DNA of 42,402 bases. Source: Lachnospiraceae bacterium. Lineage in GTDB: Bacteria > Bacillota > Clostridia > Lachnospirales > Lachnospiraceae. The stretch is taken from positions 1 to 42,402 of the forward strand of contig JAQXGF010000086.1 in assembly GCA_029006155.1 (NCBI GenBank), given 5' to 3'. The notes below the pieces were generated by a model that had not been told where the DNA came from, did not search any database, and saw nothing but the letters and a program-made list of their open reading frames with translations. This document shows positions 25,115 to 33,849 of the stretch, piece by piece; within the stretch, counting starts at the first letter, position 1, and each line of letters starts with the position of its first letter. A program made the position numbers and the translations under genes.

Positions 25115-25825
25115 CTATTCTCCAAGATATGCTTTCTGGATCGATTCGTCATGCATGAGCGCATCCGCATCACCGGACTGTACGATCCGCCCGGTCTCAA
25201 GCACGTAAGCACGGTCTGCGATCGCCAGCGCCTTCTTCGCATTCTGCTCCACGAGCAGCACCGTCGTCCCGGCCTCATTCAACGCCTGGATAATATCAAA
25301 AATCTCGTTTACAAGGATCGGAGAAAGACCCATGGACGGCTCGTCAAGCAGCACGATCTTCGGCTTTGACATCAGCGCACGTCCCATGGCGAGCATCTGC
25401 TGCTCACCACCACTTAAGGTACCTGCCATCTGGCTTTTCCGCTCTTCCAGTCGCGGAAAACGCTTGTATACCATCTCAAGTGTCTCATCAATCTCATTTT
25501 TATCCTTACGCGTGTAAGCACCCATTTTCAGGTTCTGGTAGACAGAAAGCTGTGCGAACACACGGCGTCCCTCCGGTACATGTGCCATACCGAGTCCGAC
25601 GATTTTATGCGCCGGCATTTTTGTGATATCCTGGCCCTCAAAGACCACACTTCCCTTTTTCGGAGCAAGCAGTCCGGTGATCGTATGCAGCGTCGTCGTC
25701 TTGCCGGCTCCGTTTGCGCCGATCAGCGCGATCGTCTCCCCCTGATTTACCTCAAAGGAAATCCCCTTGATCGCCTGAATCATTCCATAGTATACATGCA
25801 GATCTTTTACTTCAAGCATTGCCAT
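25115..25825 (-). CDS. livF: Branched-chain amino acid ABC transporter ATPase LivF
   Basis: 236 residues. Walker A is GANGAGKTT (near 38-46), the signature LSGGEQQML, Walker B KIVLLDEPSMGLSP and the switch histidine region is replaced by LVEQNAKKAL as usual for LivF. The LivF-specific TGLLAPKKGSVVFEGQDI and VPEGRRVF motifs are present. The start at 25825 has AAGGAGGA upstream; the frame is open to 25915 but that overlaps livG. It provides one of two ATPase subunits of the LivHMGF importer at the cytoplasmic face. Confidence 0.95.
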   Translation of the reverse strand: MAMLEVKDLHVYYGMIQAIKGISFEVNQGETIALIGANGAGKTTTLHTITGLLAPKKGSVVFEGQDITKMPAHKIVGLGMAHVPEGRRVFAQLSVYQNLKMGAYTRKDKNEIDETLEMVYKRFPRLEERKSQMAGTLSGGEQQMLAMGRALMSKPKIVLLDEPSMGLSPILVNEIFDIIQALNEAGTTVLLVEQNAKKALAIADRAYVLETGRIVQSGDADALMHDESIQKAYLGE

Positions 25826-25838
25826 TGCGATTTCCTCC

Positions 25839-26597
25839 TTACTCTCCCAGATATGCTGTGATGACCTGTGGGTTATGCAGTACATCCGCAGTCTTGCCCT
25901 GTGCCAGTACCTCACCGAAATTCAGTACGGTCAGCTCTTCACAGATACCGGAAACCAGCCGCATATCATGCTCGATCAGCAGAATCGTCATATGGAAATG
26001 TGACTGAACAAAACGAATCATGTCCATCAGTGCCTGTGTCTCATTCGGGTTCATGCCGGCTGCCGGCTCATCCAGCAGCAGAAGCTTTGGCTCTGTCGCC
26101 ATCGCGCGTGCAATCTCCAGCTTTCGCTGCTCGCCATACGGCAGGTTCGCCGCCAGTGTATCCGCATGCTGGTCCAGCTCAAAGACCTTCAGAAGCTCCA
26201 TCGCCTGCTCATTCATCTGCTTCTCGACCTTCTGGTAGGCCGGTGTATGGAAAATCCCCGCCAGGAATGAATATTCATGCTTATTGTGCAGGCCGGTCTT
26301 TACGTTATCGAGCACCGTCATATTTTTAAACAGACGGATATTCTGGAAGGTACGGGCAATACCAGCCTTGCTGATGTCGATCGCATGCAGCGTCGTGATG
26401 TCCTTGCCGTCGAGCACGATGCTTCCGGTATCCGGCTTATATACGCCGGTCAGCAGATTGAAGACGGTCGTCTTGCCGGCTCCGTTCGGGCCGATCAGTC
26501 CGTACAGTTCGCCCTCTTGAATCGTAATATTAAATCCATTTACCGCGCGGAGTCCGCCAAAGGAAATGCCCAGATTTTTTACTTCCAACATTGCCAT
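25839..26597 (-). CDS. livG: Branched-chain amino acid ABC transporter ATPase LivG
   Basis: 252 residues with Walker A GPNGAGKTT, the LivG pattern GIARTFQNIRLFKNMTVLDNV, the unusual signature LPYGEQRKLEIARAMA typical of LivG, Walker B LLLLDEPAAGMNP and switch IEHDMRLV. It starts like livF with MAMLEVK. Only 1 nt separates it from livM and 13 nt from livF, a compact operon. Together with LivF it forms the ATPase pair. Confidence 0.95.
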   Translation of the reverse strand: MAMLEVKNLGISFGGLRAVNGFNITIQEGELYGLIGPNGAGKTTVFNLLTGVYKPDTGSIVLDGKDITTLHAIDISKAGIARTFQNIRLFKNMTVLDNVKTGLHNKHEYSFLAGIFHTPAYQKVEKQMNEQAMELLKVFELDQHADTLAANLPYGEQRKLEIARAMATEPKLLLLDEPAAGMNPNETQALMDMIRFVQSHFHMTILLIEHDMRLVSGICEELTVLNFGEVLAQGKTADVLHNPQVITAYLGE

Positions 26598-26598
26598 T

Positions 26599-27669
26599 TT
26601 ATTCTGCCTCCTTTGCCGTATTTTTGTGGATGAGGCGCTTCAGAGAATAACGTTCCCGGAAGTCGCGTGCCTTCGGGCTCCAGCTAAAGAGCATGACCAC
26701 AATCAGTACGATCGCATAGATCAGCATACGGTAAGACTGCAGGAAACGCAGCTTCTCCGGAAGCACATACAAAAGCGTCGCCGCGATGACCGATCCGCGG
26801 ATATTTCCGATACCGCCCAATACGACGTATACCAGAATCATGATAGACATGTTGTAACCAAACTTGGCACTCGTCGCTGCCAGGGAGTTATAGTTGTGCG
26901 CATAGAGTGCACCTGCCATACCGGCGATTGCCGCTGAGACGGTCAGCGCCAGAAGCTTGTATTTTGTAATATTGATACCGATCGACTCTGCTGCGATCCG
27001 GTTGTCACGGATGGAGCGGATCGCACGGCCGTCTCTGGACTGAATCAGCCGCAGGACAATAAACAGAGAAATCAGCAGCAGGATAATACCAATCGTAAAT
27101 GTCGCATCCCGCGAGGTGCCGGTGATACCCTGCGCACCCTTGATGATGACGACACCGTCCGGCTCCATGCCAAGCGACATCGTATCCTTGATGGAAAAAT
27201 GCAGGCCATGGCTGTCCTTTCCCACATACAGGATGTTCAGGAAGTTCTTGATGATCTCACCAAATGCCAGCGTCACGATCGCAAGATAGTCGCCGCTTAA
27301 GCGGAGAACCGGGATACCGATCAACAGTCCAAACACCCCTGCCACCAGAGCTCCCACCAGAATCGCCAGTGTAAAACGAACCGGCGTAAAGGAAATAGAA
27401 TCCTGGACGAGATTCGTAAAGAGTGCGCTTGCAAATGCGCCGACACACATGAAGCCTGCCTGGCCAAGGCTCAAATCGCCAAGAATACCGACCGTCAGGT
27501 TCAGGGAAACTGCCATAATCGAGTAAATGCAGACCGGAACCAGAAGGCCGACCGTAGAACTGCTCAGCATTCCTGCCTGCTGCAGCGCCATCATCACAAG
27601 CCATGCTACAACGACCATACCATAGGTAATTGCATTACTTTTTGCCGTTTTATCGAACTTTTTTCCCAT
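26599..27669 (-). CDS. livM: Branched-chain amino acid ABC transporter permease LivM
   Basis: About 356 residues with many membrane helices. The LivM hallmarks are NLTVGILGDLSLGQAGFMCVGAF, GLLIGIPVLRLSGDYLAIVTLAFGEI, SRDGRAIRSIRDNRIAAESIGIN (ATPase contact) and MILVYVVLGGIGNIRGS. The start at 27669 is chosen because AGGTGG lies 5 nt before it; a GTG at 27678, directly after the livH stop, is a possible alternative. It forms the membrane channel with LivH. Confidence 0.93.
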   Translation of the reverse strand: MGKKFDKTAKSNAITYGMVVVAWLVMMALQQAGMLSSSTVGLLVPVCIYSIMAVSLNLTVGILGDLSLGQAGFMCVGAFASALFTNLVQDSISFTPVRFTLAILVGALVAGVFGLLIGIPVLRLSGDYLAIVTLAFGEIIKNFLNILYVGKDSHGLHFSIKDTMSLGMEPDGVVIIKGAQGITGTSRDATFTIGIILLLISLFIVLRLIQSRDGRAIRSIRDNRIAAESIGINITKYKLLALTVSAAIAGMAGALYAHNYNSLAATSAKFGYNMSIMILVYVVLGGIGNIRGSVIAATLLYVLPEKLRFLQSYRMLIYAIVLIVVMLFSWSPKARDFRERYSLKRLIHKNTAKEAE

Positions 27670-27678
27670 CTCATCCAC

Positions 27679-28563
27679 CTACACTTTCTCCTGAATTTTC
27701 TTTCCGAGCAACCCGGTCGGCTTCACGATCAGTACTACAATCAGCACACCAAATACAATCGCATCCGACAGCTGGGAAGAAATATAGGCTTTTGCAAGAA
27801 TCTCGATAATACCGAGCAGTACGCCGCCGATCATCGCCCCCGGCACCGAACCGATACCTCCGAATACTGCTGCGACGAATGCCTTGATACCAGGCATAGC
27901 GCCCTTGTACGGATCCAGAGACGGATAAGCAGTAAACAGCAGGAAGCCGGCAATCGCCGCCAGTGCAGAACCGATCGCAAAGGTCAGGGCGATCGTTCCA
28001 TCGACGTTGATACCCATCAGCTGGGCTGCGCCCTTATCCTCGGAGACAGCCAGCATCGCCTGACCTGCCTTTGTCTTATTGATAAACAGCAGCAGCGCGA
28101 TCATAATCACCACGCATGCCACAATCGTCACAATCGTGACGGAAGAAATGACCAGATTGCCGCCTGCCAGACTTAACGCCGGGAGCGTGATCTTATTCGG
28201 GAAGGAAACGGTGTTTGCGCCAAAAATCAGCAGCGCAACATTCTGAAGCAGATAGCTGACACCGATCGCCGTGATCAGTACTGCCAGCGGGGAAGCCGCA
28301 TTTCGAAGCGGACGATAAGCGACACGCTCGATCACAACACCGAGTACCGTACACGCTACGACCGCCACAAGCACAGCCGGGATCAGCGGAAGGCTCATCG
28401 TGTTGAGCGCACTCAACATCACAAACGCACCGATCATGATGACATCACCGTGTGCAAAGTTCAGCATCTTTGCGATGCCATATACCATCGTATAGCCGAG
28501 CGCGATGATCGCATAGATACTTCCGAGGCTGACGCCGTTAATTAAATAAGAAAGAAAGCTCAT
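27679..28563 (-). CDS. livH: Branched-chain amino acid ABC transporter permease LivH
   Basis: 294 residues. It starts SFLSYLINGVSLGSIYAIIALGYTMVYGIAKMLNFAHGDVIMIGAF, the classic LivH N-terminus, and ends in PTGLLGKKIQEKV. The ATPase-contact loop AVSEDKGAAQLMGIN and the AFVAAVFGGIGSVPGAMIGG segment are present. The start at 28563 has AGGTG upstream; an open frame to 28674 runs into a large hairpin and is not coding. It is first of the livHMGF block, 235 nt after livJ. Confidence 0.93.
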   Translation of the reverse strand: MSFLSYLINGVSLGSIYAIIALGYTMVYGIAKMLNFAHGDVIMIGAFVMLSALNTMSLPLIPAVLVAVVACTVLGVVIERVAYRPLRNAASPLAVLITAIGVSYLLQNVALLIFGANTVSFPNKITLPALSLAGGNLVISSVTIVTIVACVVIMIALLLFINKTKAGQAMLAVSEDKGAAQLMGINVDGTIALTFAIGSALAAIAGFLLFTAYPSLDPYKGAMPGIKAFVAAVFGGIGSVPGAMIGGVLLGIIEILAKAYISSQLSDAIVFGVLIVVLIVKPTGLLGKKIQEKV

Positions 28564-28650
28564 ATTGCACCTCACATTCGTAGTTGCCGCTCCGGCCCCG
28601 GTGAAGTATTTTGCCCTCTGCAGCCATGCCAGTTTTGCAGGCTGCCCAGC

Positions 28651-28708
28651 GCATGTTTGAAAATGTTCTTCCAAAATCAGCTCTTAGAACAGACATTTTC
28701 AAACACGC
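28651..28708. repeat. 16-bp inverted repeat in the livJ-livH gap
   Basis: GCATGTTTGAAAATGT (28651-28666) pairs with its complement at 28693-28708; 15 of 16 positions are exact and the other is a G-U pair on one strand. The loop is 26 nt. No U-run follows. Confidence 0.8.
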
Positions 28709-28739
28709 TCTGACCGAATGCCGAAATGATTCAATTGGT

Positions 28740-28770
28740 AAAAAGCCGCTGCAGAAATTCTGCAGCGGCT
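28740..28770 (-). terminator. Intercistronic terminator between livJ and livH
   Basis: A perfect 11-bp stem AGCCGCTGCAG/CTGCAGCGGCT with a 5-nt loop, followed on the minus strand by TTTTTACC, lies 29 nt after the livJ stop. It should lower expression of livHMGF relative to livJ. Confidence 0.88.
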
Positions 28771-28798
28771 GCACCATTGCAATCTCTATTCCAGATGA

Positions 28799-29935
28799 TT
28801 ATTTATCCATTGACTCGTAACCGCCGTTTACGATCTTGACTGCCTTCGGCTGCTTGTTCGGCTCACCGTCTGCATTCCAGGTCATGCCTTCACTGGTCAG
28901 ACCATCGATCGTGATCTCAGTCATAGCAGTCTCCATAGCGTCACAGATATCGGAAACGCTCATATCCGGAGTCACACCAGACTTCTCGATCGCTGCCTTG
29001 ATCGCATACATTCCATCGTAAGCATCTGCTGCGAACTGAATCGGAGTCTCGCCATAAGCTTCCTCATAAGCTGCTACAAAGTTCTTGGTCAGCTCATCGT
29101 CTGCATCTGCTGCGAACGGTGTCAGAAGCATAACGCCCTCTGCAAGGGAAGTATCAAATCCGTCTACGGTAAGCAGTCCGTCCAGACCGTCGCATCCGAA
29201 GAACTCCGGTGCATAGCCCATGCTGTTTGCCTGTGTCAGGATCAGAGATGCCTCTGTATAATAGATCGGAAGGAATACGAGCTCTGCGCCGTTATCCTTT
29301 GCCTTCTGCAGCTGTACGCTGAAGTCGGTCTTATTATCGGAAGTAAATGCCTCTGCAGATACGATCTCCAGACCCTGGTTCGCAGCTTCCTCTGCGAACT
29401 TCTCGTAAATACCGCTGGAGTATACATCGGAACTGTCGTAGATGACGCCAATCTTGGTAGCCAGCTTGTTCTCACCAATGTACTGTGCGGATGCAGCACC
29501 CTGGTTCGGGTCAGAGAAGCATACGCGGAATACGTTCGGGTTCGTTACACAGTCAACTGCGGATCCGGACGGAGTCAGCTGGAACATATTGTCATTTGCT
29601 GTCTCAGCTGCAACTGCGATACACGGAGCGGATGTAACGGTTCCGAGCAGCATCTGCATTCCCCAGTCCTTCAGTGCATTGTATGCATTGACAGACTTCT
29701 CTGCATCGTGCTCATCGTCTTCGAACTGGAACTCAAACTGCACGCCGCCGAGTGCATTGATCTCGTTGACTGCCAGCTCGGTAGCATTCTTAACTGCCTG
29801 TCCATAGACAGCTGCGCCGCCGGTGATCGGTCCGATACCGCCTACTTTAAATGCGTCCCCATCAGCGAATGCCGTTGTGGAAACCAGCATTGCGGATGCG
29901 CAGGCAAGACTTACAACTTTCACCATTTTTTTCAT
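28799..29935 (-). CDS. livJ: Branched-chain amino acid ABC transporter binding protein LivJ
   Basis: 378 residues of the Leu/Ile/Val-binding periplasmic type I fold. After a signal peptide (KKMVKVVSLACASAMLVS then TTAFA/DGD) come KVGGIGPITGGAAVYGQAVKNATELAVNEINALGG and VTSAPCIAVAAE, the ligand loop of Liv/Aml proteins, and GVIYDSSDVYSSG. No proper lipobox is present: the only cysteine in the signal, in SLACAS, lacks a leucine at -3. Delivers leucine, isoleucine or valine (or a related amino acid) to LivHMGF. AAGGAGG sits before the ATG. Confidence 0.93.
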   Translation of the reverse strand: MKKMVKVVSLACASAMLVSTTAFADGDAFKVGGIGPITGGAAVYGQAVKNATELAVNEINALGGVQFEFQFEDDEHDAEKSVNAYNALKDWGMQMLLGTVTSAPCIAVAAETANDNMFQLTPSGSAVDCVTNPNVFRVCFSDPNQGAASAQYIGENKLATKIGVIYDSSDVYSSGIYEKFAEEAANQGLEIVSAEAFTSDNKTDFSVQLQKAKDNGAELVFLPIYYTEASLILTQANSMGYAPEFFGCDGLDGLLTVDGFDTSLAEGVMLLTPFAADADDELTKNFVAAYEEAYGETPIQFAADAYDGMYAIKAAIEKSGVTPDMSVSDICDAMETAMTEITIDGLTSEGMTWNADGEPNKQPKAVKIVNGGYESMDK

Positions 29936-29973
29936 AATAAATCTCCTCCTTGAAATTTCTCCGATAACGCAAA

Positions 29974-29994
29974 GAACCGCTTTAAAAGCGGTTC
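29974..29994. other. Perfect palindrome in the livJ leader
   Basis: GAACCGCTTT pairs with AAAGCGGTTC around a single base (21 nt in all). It lies between the livJ promoter and its ribosome site and is followed on the minus strand by TTTGCG. It could be a weak attenuator, a stabilising hairpin or a protein operator. Confidence 0.6.
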
Positions 29995-30013
29995 CTTCCG
30001 TTTTCTTACCGAA

Positions 30014-30042
30014 ATAATACCCATTTTGACTGTATTTGTCAA
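30014..30042 (-). promoter_or_regulatory. livJ promoter
   Basis: On the minus strand TTGACA (30042-30037), 17-nt spacer, TATTAT (30019-30014). The transcript leader of about 70 nt contains the palindrome at 29974-29994. Confidence 0.8.
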
Positions 30043-30153
30043 GATTTTTTGGAAAAGTTATATTATCCTATAGATACATTCGTCCGTTTTGCACAGACAG
30101 AACAATGAACTGTTTTCTCTATCCGCAGAATTGAACTGCCCATCTGCTTTGAC

Positions 30154-31593
30154 TTAATATGCCTTGCCCCAGTATACCATCTTAGTTGCCGGCTTACCGC
30201 AGTATACACACGTATCTGTCAGTTTGATCTGCTTGAACGGGATGCAGCGGGAGGTCACACCGAACTCTTCCTTGATCGCGTCCTCGCACTCCTGGCAGCC
30301 GCACCACATCGCGCGGATAAAGCCCGGCTTCTCGTCTGCGATCTGCTTGAACTCTTCTTTGGTCACTGCGTCATAGGTATGGCTCTCTCTGTGTGCCCGT
30401 GCGCGCTCCAGCATGTCATGCTGCTCGGTCTCCAGCACCTCTGCCACCTTCTGTGCCAGCTCATCAATGTTTGCGGTGATCTTCTCTCTCGTATCTCTGC
30501 GGACGATCACTGCTACGCCTGCCTCGATATCCTTCGGTCCGAGCTCGATACGAACCGGAATACCGCGCATCTCCTGCTCGGAGAATTTCCATCCCGGACT
30601 CTTCTCAGAATCGTCCAGCTTCACACGCAGACCTGCTTTTGCAAGGGCATCCTTGATCTCAGTTGCCTTCTCCAGCACACCTTCCTGCTGCTGGCGGATC
30701 GGGATGATCATGACCTGAGTCGGAGCGATCCGCGGCGGAAGCACGAGACCGCTGTTGTCGCCGTGTACCATGATGATCGCGCCGATCATACGGGTCGTCA
30801 TACCCCAGGAAGTCTGATGTACATACTTCAGTGTGTTGTCCTTATCTGCAAACTGTACGCCATAAGCCTTTGCAAAGCCATCGCCGAAGTTGTGGCTCGT
30901 ACCGGACTGCAGCGCTTTTCCATCATGCATCAGAGACTCGATCGTGTAGGTCGCCTCTGCACCTGCAAATTTCTCCTTCTCTGTCTTCTGTCCGCGGATG
31001 ACCGGGATCGCCAGCACTTCCTCACAGAAGTCCGCATAGACGTTCAACATCTGAATCGTACGTGCCTCTGCTTCCTCAGCCGTTGCATGTGCCGTATGCC
31101 CCTCCTGCCACAAAAACTCTCTGGAACGCAGGAACGGACGGGTCGTCTTCTCCCAGCGCATAACGGAGCACCACTGATTGTACACACGCGGCAGATCACG
31201 GTAAGAGTGGATATCATTTGCATAAAAATCACAGAACAGCGTCTCAGAAGTCGGACGCACGCACATGCGCTCCTGCAGCTTTTCGAGTCCGCCATGTGTC
31301 ACCCATGCAACTTCCGGCGCAAAACCCTCTACATGATCTTTCTCCTTCTGCAGCAGGCTCTCCGGAATCAGCATCGGCATGTATACATTTTCCACACCGG
31401 TCTCTTTGAAACGGCGATCCAGCTCATGCTGAATGTTCTCCCAGATCGCATAGCCGGCCGGCTTGATCGCCATGCAGCCTTTTACGCTCGTGTAGGAACA
31501 CAGTTCTGCCTTCTTTACCACATCGGTATACCACTGCGCGAAATCCTCATCCATCGAGGTGATCGCTTCTACAAGCTTTTTGTCCTTTGCCAT
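30154..31593 (-). CDS. proS: Prolyl-tRNA synthetase, archaeal/eukaryal (type 3) form
   Basis: About 479 residues; charges tRNA-Pro. It is the short form without the bacterial editing insertion: motif 2 is [23 protein letters not shown], motif 3 [18 protein letters not shown]. The C-terminal zinc domain typical of type 3 is seen in [11 protein letters not shown] and [18 protein letters not shown], ending in Tyr. Three in-frame ATGs occur (31608, 31599, 31593); GGAGG lies at a proper distance only from 31593, where the family N-terminus [25 protein letters not shown] begins. A proline T-box leader controls it. Confidence 0.95.
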   Translation of the reverse strand: MAKDKKLVEAITSMDEDFAQWYTDVVKKAELCSYTSVKGCMAIKPAGYAIWENIQHELDRRFKETGVENVYMPMLIPESLLQKEKDHVEGFAPEVAWVTHGGLEKLQERMCVRPTSETLFCDFYANDIHSYRDLPRVYNQWCSVMRWEKTTRPFLRSREFLWQEGHTAHATAEEAEARTIQMLNVYADFCEEVLAIPVIRGQKTEKEKFAGAEATYTIESLMHDGKALQSGTSHNFGDGFAKAYGVQFADKDNTLKYVHQTSWGMTTRMIGAIIMVHGDNSGLVLPPRIAPTQVMIIPIRQQQEGVLEKATEIKDALAKAGLRVKLDDSEKSPGWKFSEQEMRGIPVRIELGPKDIEAGVAVIVRRDTREKITANIDELAQKVAEVLETEQHDMLERARAHRESHTYDAVTKEEFKQIADEKPGFIRAMWCGCQECEDAIKEEFGVTSRCIPFKQIKLTDTCVYCGKPATKMVYWGKAY

Positions 31594-31725
31594 TTTCATT
31601 TCCTCCATTTTTATACCAAGTGCTGTAAAACGTCTGGGATATCCTGCGTACAGCCGCCCTTCCGGCCTCTTCCACGGACTGCTTATATCCGTGTAGCTCC
31701 GCCTTCTGTCGCAATCCGCCTGAAC

Positions 31726-31963
31726 AAATATAAAAGGGTGGTAGCCTGCACTCTGATCCCCAAAGGGACCGGAGACTCCGGCGGTACCACCCTTCTTAAC
31801 AGCTTCGCTGTTCTCTTCTTTTTATCCGATAACGCCGGAATACGCCGCATTTTCATGCGGATGCTCCAAAGCCGGTTCACCCGCGCCACCTGAGATCTCG
31901 CACCATCCGATCTCTCTCTGCAAAGCGCCTTCGGGCTACTGTTCTTCTTCCCTGCACCAACTG
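31726..31963 (-). promoter_or_regulatory. T-box leader upstream of proS (proline specifier)
   Basis: The minus-strand transcript has the T-box sequence AAGGGTGGTACCGCC (from 31794 down) and a terminator in which AAGGGTGGTA (antiterminator side) pairs with TACCACCCTT, followed by TTATATTT near 31725-31735. Upstream is Stem I with the distal-loop-like GGTGCGA and a GAA-CCG-GC bulge; CCG at 31875-31873 is the probable specifier codon, a proline codon. Uncharged tRNA-Pro would stop termination and allow proS expression. The stretch 31594-32134 otherwise holds only the two promoters. Confidence 0.92.
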
Positions 31964-31969
31964 TCCCTT

Positions 31970-31998
31970 ATTTTAAAAGAGGGGATTCGGTTTGTCAA
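31970..31998 (-). promoter_or_regulatory. proS promoter
   Basis: On the minus strand TTGACA (31998-31993), 17-nt spacer, TAAAAT (31975-31970), directly upstream of the T-box leader. Confidence 0.85.
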
Positions 31999-32073
31999 GA
32001 TGCAATCCGGCAGAAAATGATTGCCTGCGCTTCCGGCGAATCTAAAAATGTCTGCGGGAGGCATGCGTAAAAT

Positions 32074-32102
32074 TTGCGTTTCTGCCGTATATTCCGTATA
32101 AT
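32074..32102 (+). promoter_or_regulatory. Promoter of the NusG-domain-II gene
   Basis: TTGCGT (32074-32079), 17-nt spacer, TATAAT (32097-32102), 32 nt before the ATG at 32135. The ribosome site is AAAGGA. Confidence 0.82.
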
Positions 32103-32134
32103 GGATAAAGAAACGCAGGAAAGGATTCGATGAT

Positions 32135-32488
32135 ATGGAAAAAGCGAAAAAGAAGGAACTGCTGCTCCTGCTCCTTTTATTTCTTCTGAGTGGCGCGCTG
32201 TTTGCCATACGGCACTTTACCACCTCCCCGAAAAACAGCATAAAGATCACCGTGGACGGCAAAGAGCAGGGCGTCTATGACCTCTCCCGCGACCAGGTCA
32301 TCCCGATCGGTGCGACCAACGTCTGTGAAATCCGGGATGGGCAGGTGCGGATGATCGAAGCCGACTGTCCGGACCAGCTCTGCATCAAACAGGGCGCGTT
32401 CGGGGTGGACGGCGGCATGATCGTCTGTCTGCCAAACCGGGTCGTCATCGAACCGGCGTCAGGCGACAATGCGGATGCCATATCCTGA
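32135..32488 (+). CDS. NusG domain II-containing membrane-anchored protein
   Basis: 117 residues. A charged N-terminus and one membrane helix (LLLLLLLFLLSGALFAI) anchor it, with the rest outside the cell. The outer domain resembles the NusG_II family: a beta fold with ITVDGKEQGVYDLSRDQVIPI and the CPDQLCIKQG motif, whose two cysteines (DCPDQLC) are conserved in the family, followed by IVCLPNRVVIE. These proteins are widespread in Clostridia, often near rnf or other redox genes, but their function is not established. It is divergent from proS with its own promoter. Confidence 0.85.
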   Translation: MEKAKKKELLLLLLLFLLSGALFAIRHFTTSPKNSIKITVDGKEQGVYDLSRDQVIPIGATNVCEIRDGQVRMIEADCPDQLCIKQGAFGVDGGMIVCLPNRVVIEPASGDNADAIS

Positions 32489-32550
32489 GCCGTGTGCCAA
32501 ACCGCCCTGCTTCTTTTCGCGCAGTCGAAGCAGACACTCGCCTGACTCGC

Positions 32551-33849
32551 TCATATCTCCTTGCACCAGTATCCGAACTGTCTTCCCCGGTCGTATCCGT
32601 TTGCCGGCTTGAAGCGGTCAAAAGAAAACATCCCGGCCATGTAGCGCTCCTGCGCATTGACGACGCCTGGAACGCCGAGGATGCAACGCCCCTCCTGATC
32701 TTTTGCGAGCAGCAGATGATGGTACTGATAAAAGCCATGCTGCAGGAAGGTATTTCTGCCCACCCGGCAGTTTGCCTGCTGTAGCCGTACGAGATCACAC
32801 GGACGGAGCTGCACGCACTCCCGGAATTCCGAGTCGGAGAAAGGCTCCAGAGCCGGACGGTTCGCAAAGAGCATCTCGAGCGCCTGCTCCTGCCCGGATG
32901 ACCGACACGCATGCGACTCCGCCTGAACCGGTGTCTCCCGCTCCAGTGCTTCGCAGGCTTCAGCGGCAGCCTCCGCCTCCCCCATATCCTCTAACGGCTG
33001 ATTTTCATTCACATGCCCGGCTGCCCCGTTCATACTTGTTACTCTGTCAGGCTCCACCGTTTTGCTTGTGCTTGTTGCCCTGTCAGCCTCCTGCTCCACC
33101 ACTTCACTCGTATCTTTCAGTGGCTCCCCAAAGTTGTCTGTGTCATCATCCACATTTGAATCCCTGCTCTCTTTTTTCTCCCACACTTCAGAAACCTCCG
33201 CAGCCTGCATTTCTAATCCATTCTTTTCTAAATGTTTCTCCGAATCCGCGTGATCTTTTTCTGGCTGAGCACGCTCATTCGAACTATCTTCTCTCGCAGG
33301 CTTCTCACTATCCCTCTCTACCTGATCATGCTCATCCAACCCTTCTTCTCCCACAGAATCATCCTCTTCCGTCGGCTTCTCGTATGCGCTTTCCTTTTCC
33401 GGCTCTGCAATCCACTCCGGCTCCTCCTCTTTCTTTTCTGTATCCACCGCTTCCTTTGGCAGCGCAAACACAAACCGGTCTGCAAAGATCGGCTCATCGT
33501 CCCACACCGTCACATACCTTCGCCCATCTTCACTCTGAATCCAGATTCCTGCAAGCGACGCAAAGCCATATTTTCCATCCCAGACCGGGACATCGGCACG
33601 ATATGCCCATTCCTCCATCCGCACCATTCCAGGACGCATACTGCCCATATACAGTCCCAGCTGCCATCCCTGTTCCCGTACAAATCCATATGCCTGCACC
33701 GGTCGCAGTGGCTCTGTCTCCGTATTCAGCCGAAACAGAATGCGCCACATCCCATTTCTCAGCTCGACCTTTGCAAACCCGGCATTTTTCTGCTTCTTCC
33801 CATCTATGTACTCATAAAAATAAGCGATAAAGCGTCTGTATTCCGGCAT
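32551..33849 (-). CDS. DUF6128 domain-containing protein with acidic linker
   Basis: About 432 residues. The N-terminal domain (about 1-165) begins PEYRRFIAYFYEYIDGKKQKNAGFAKVE and looks all-beta; the C-terminal domain (about 345-432) contains VQLRPCDLVRLQQANCRVGRNTFLQHGFYQYHHLLLA and ends FGYWCKEI, the pattern I recall as DUF6128 in Lachnospiraceae. Between them lies about 170 residues of Glu/Asp/Ser-rich, low-complexity, probably disordered sequence. No signal peptide or membrane segment. The function is unknown. The start at 33849 is chosen for the conserved N-terminus; GGAGAGAGG lies a little upstream. The frame is open further to 33972. Confidence 0.72.
   Translation of the reverse strand: MPEYRRFIAYFYEYIDGKKQKNAGFAKVELRNGMWRILFRLNTETEPLRPVQAYGFVREQGWQLGLYMGSMRPGMVRMEEWAYRADVPVWDGKYGFASLAGIWIQSEDGRRYVTVWDDEPIFADRFVFALPKEAVDTEKKEEEPEWIAEPEKESAYEKPTEEDDSVGEEGLDEHDQVERDSEKPAREDSSNERAQPEKDHADSEKHLEKNGLEMQAAEVSEVWEKKESRDSNVDDDTDNFGEPLKDTSEVVEQEADRATSTSKTVEPDRVTSMNGAAGHVNENQPLEDMGEAEAAAEACEALERETPVQAESHACRSSGQEQALEMLFANRPALEPFSDSEFRECVQLRPCDLVRLQQANCRVGRNTFLQHGFYQYHHLLLAKDQEGRCILGVPGVVNAQERYMAGMFSFDRFKPANGYDRGRQFGYWCKEI

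Noticed and set aside
28564-28674. N-terminal extension of livH to 28674
   Set aside because: It runs through a large inverted repeat, and the LivH family N-terminus begins at 28563 with AGGTG upstream.
30379-31893. Long open frame of 504 codons on the plus strand, antisense to proS and its T-box
   Set aside because: It lies fully over a well-supported gene and leader, has no ribosome site, and its Cys/His/Leu-rich composition is that of an antisense shadow.
32703-33830. 375-codon plus-strand frame rich in proline and serine opposite the DUF6128 gene
   Set aside because: It mirrors the Glu-rich low-complexity linker of the real gene; no start signals.
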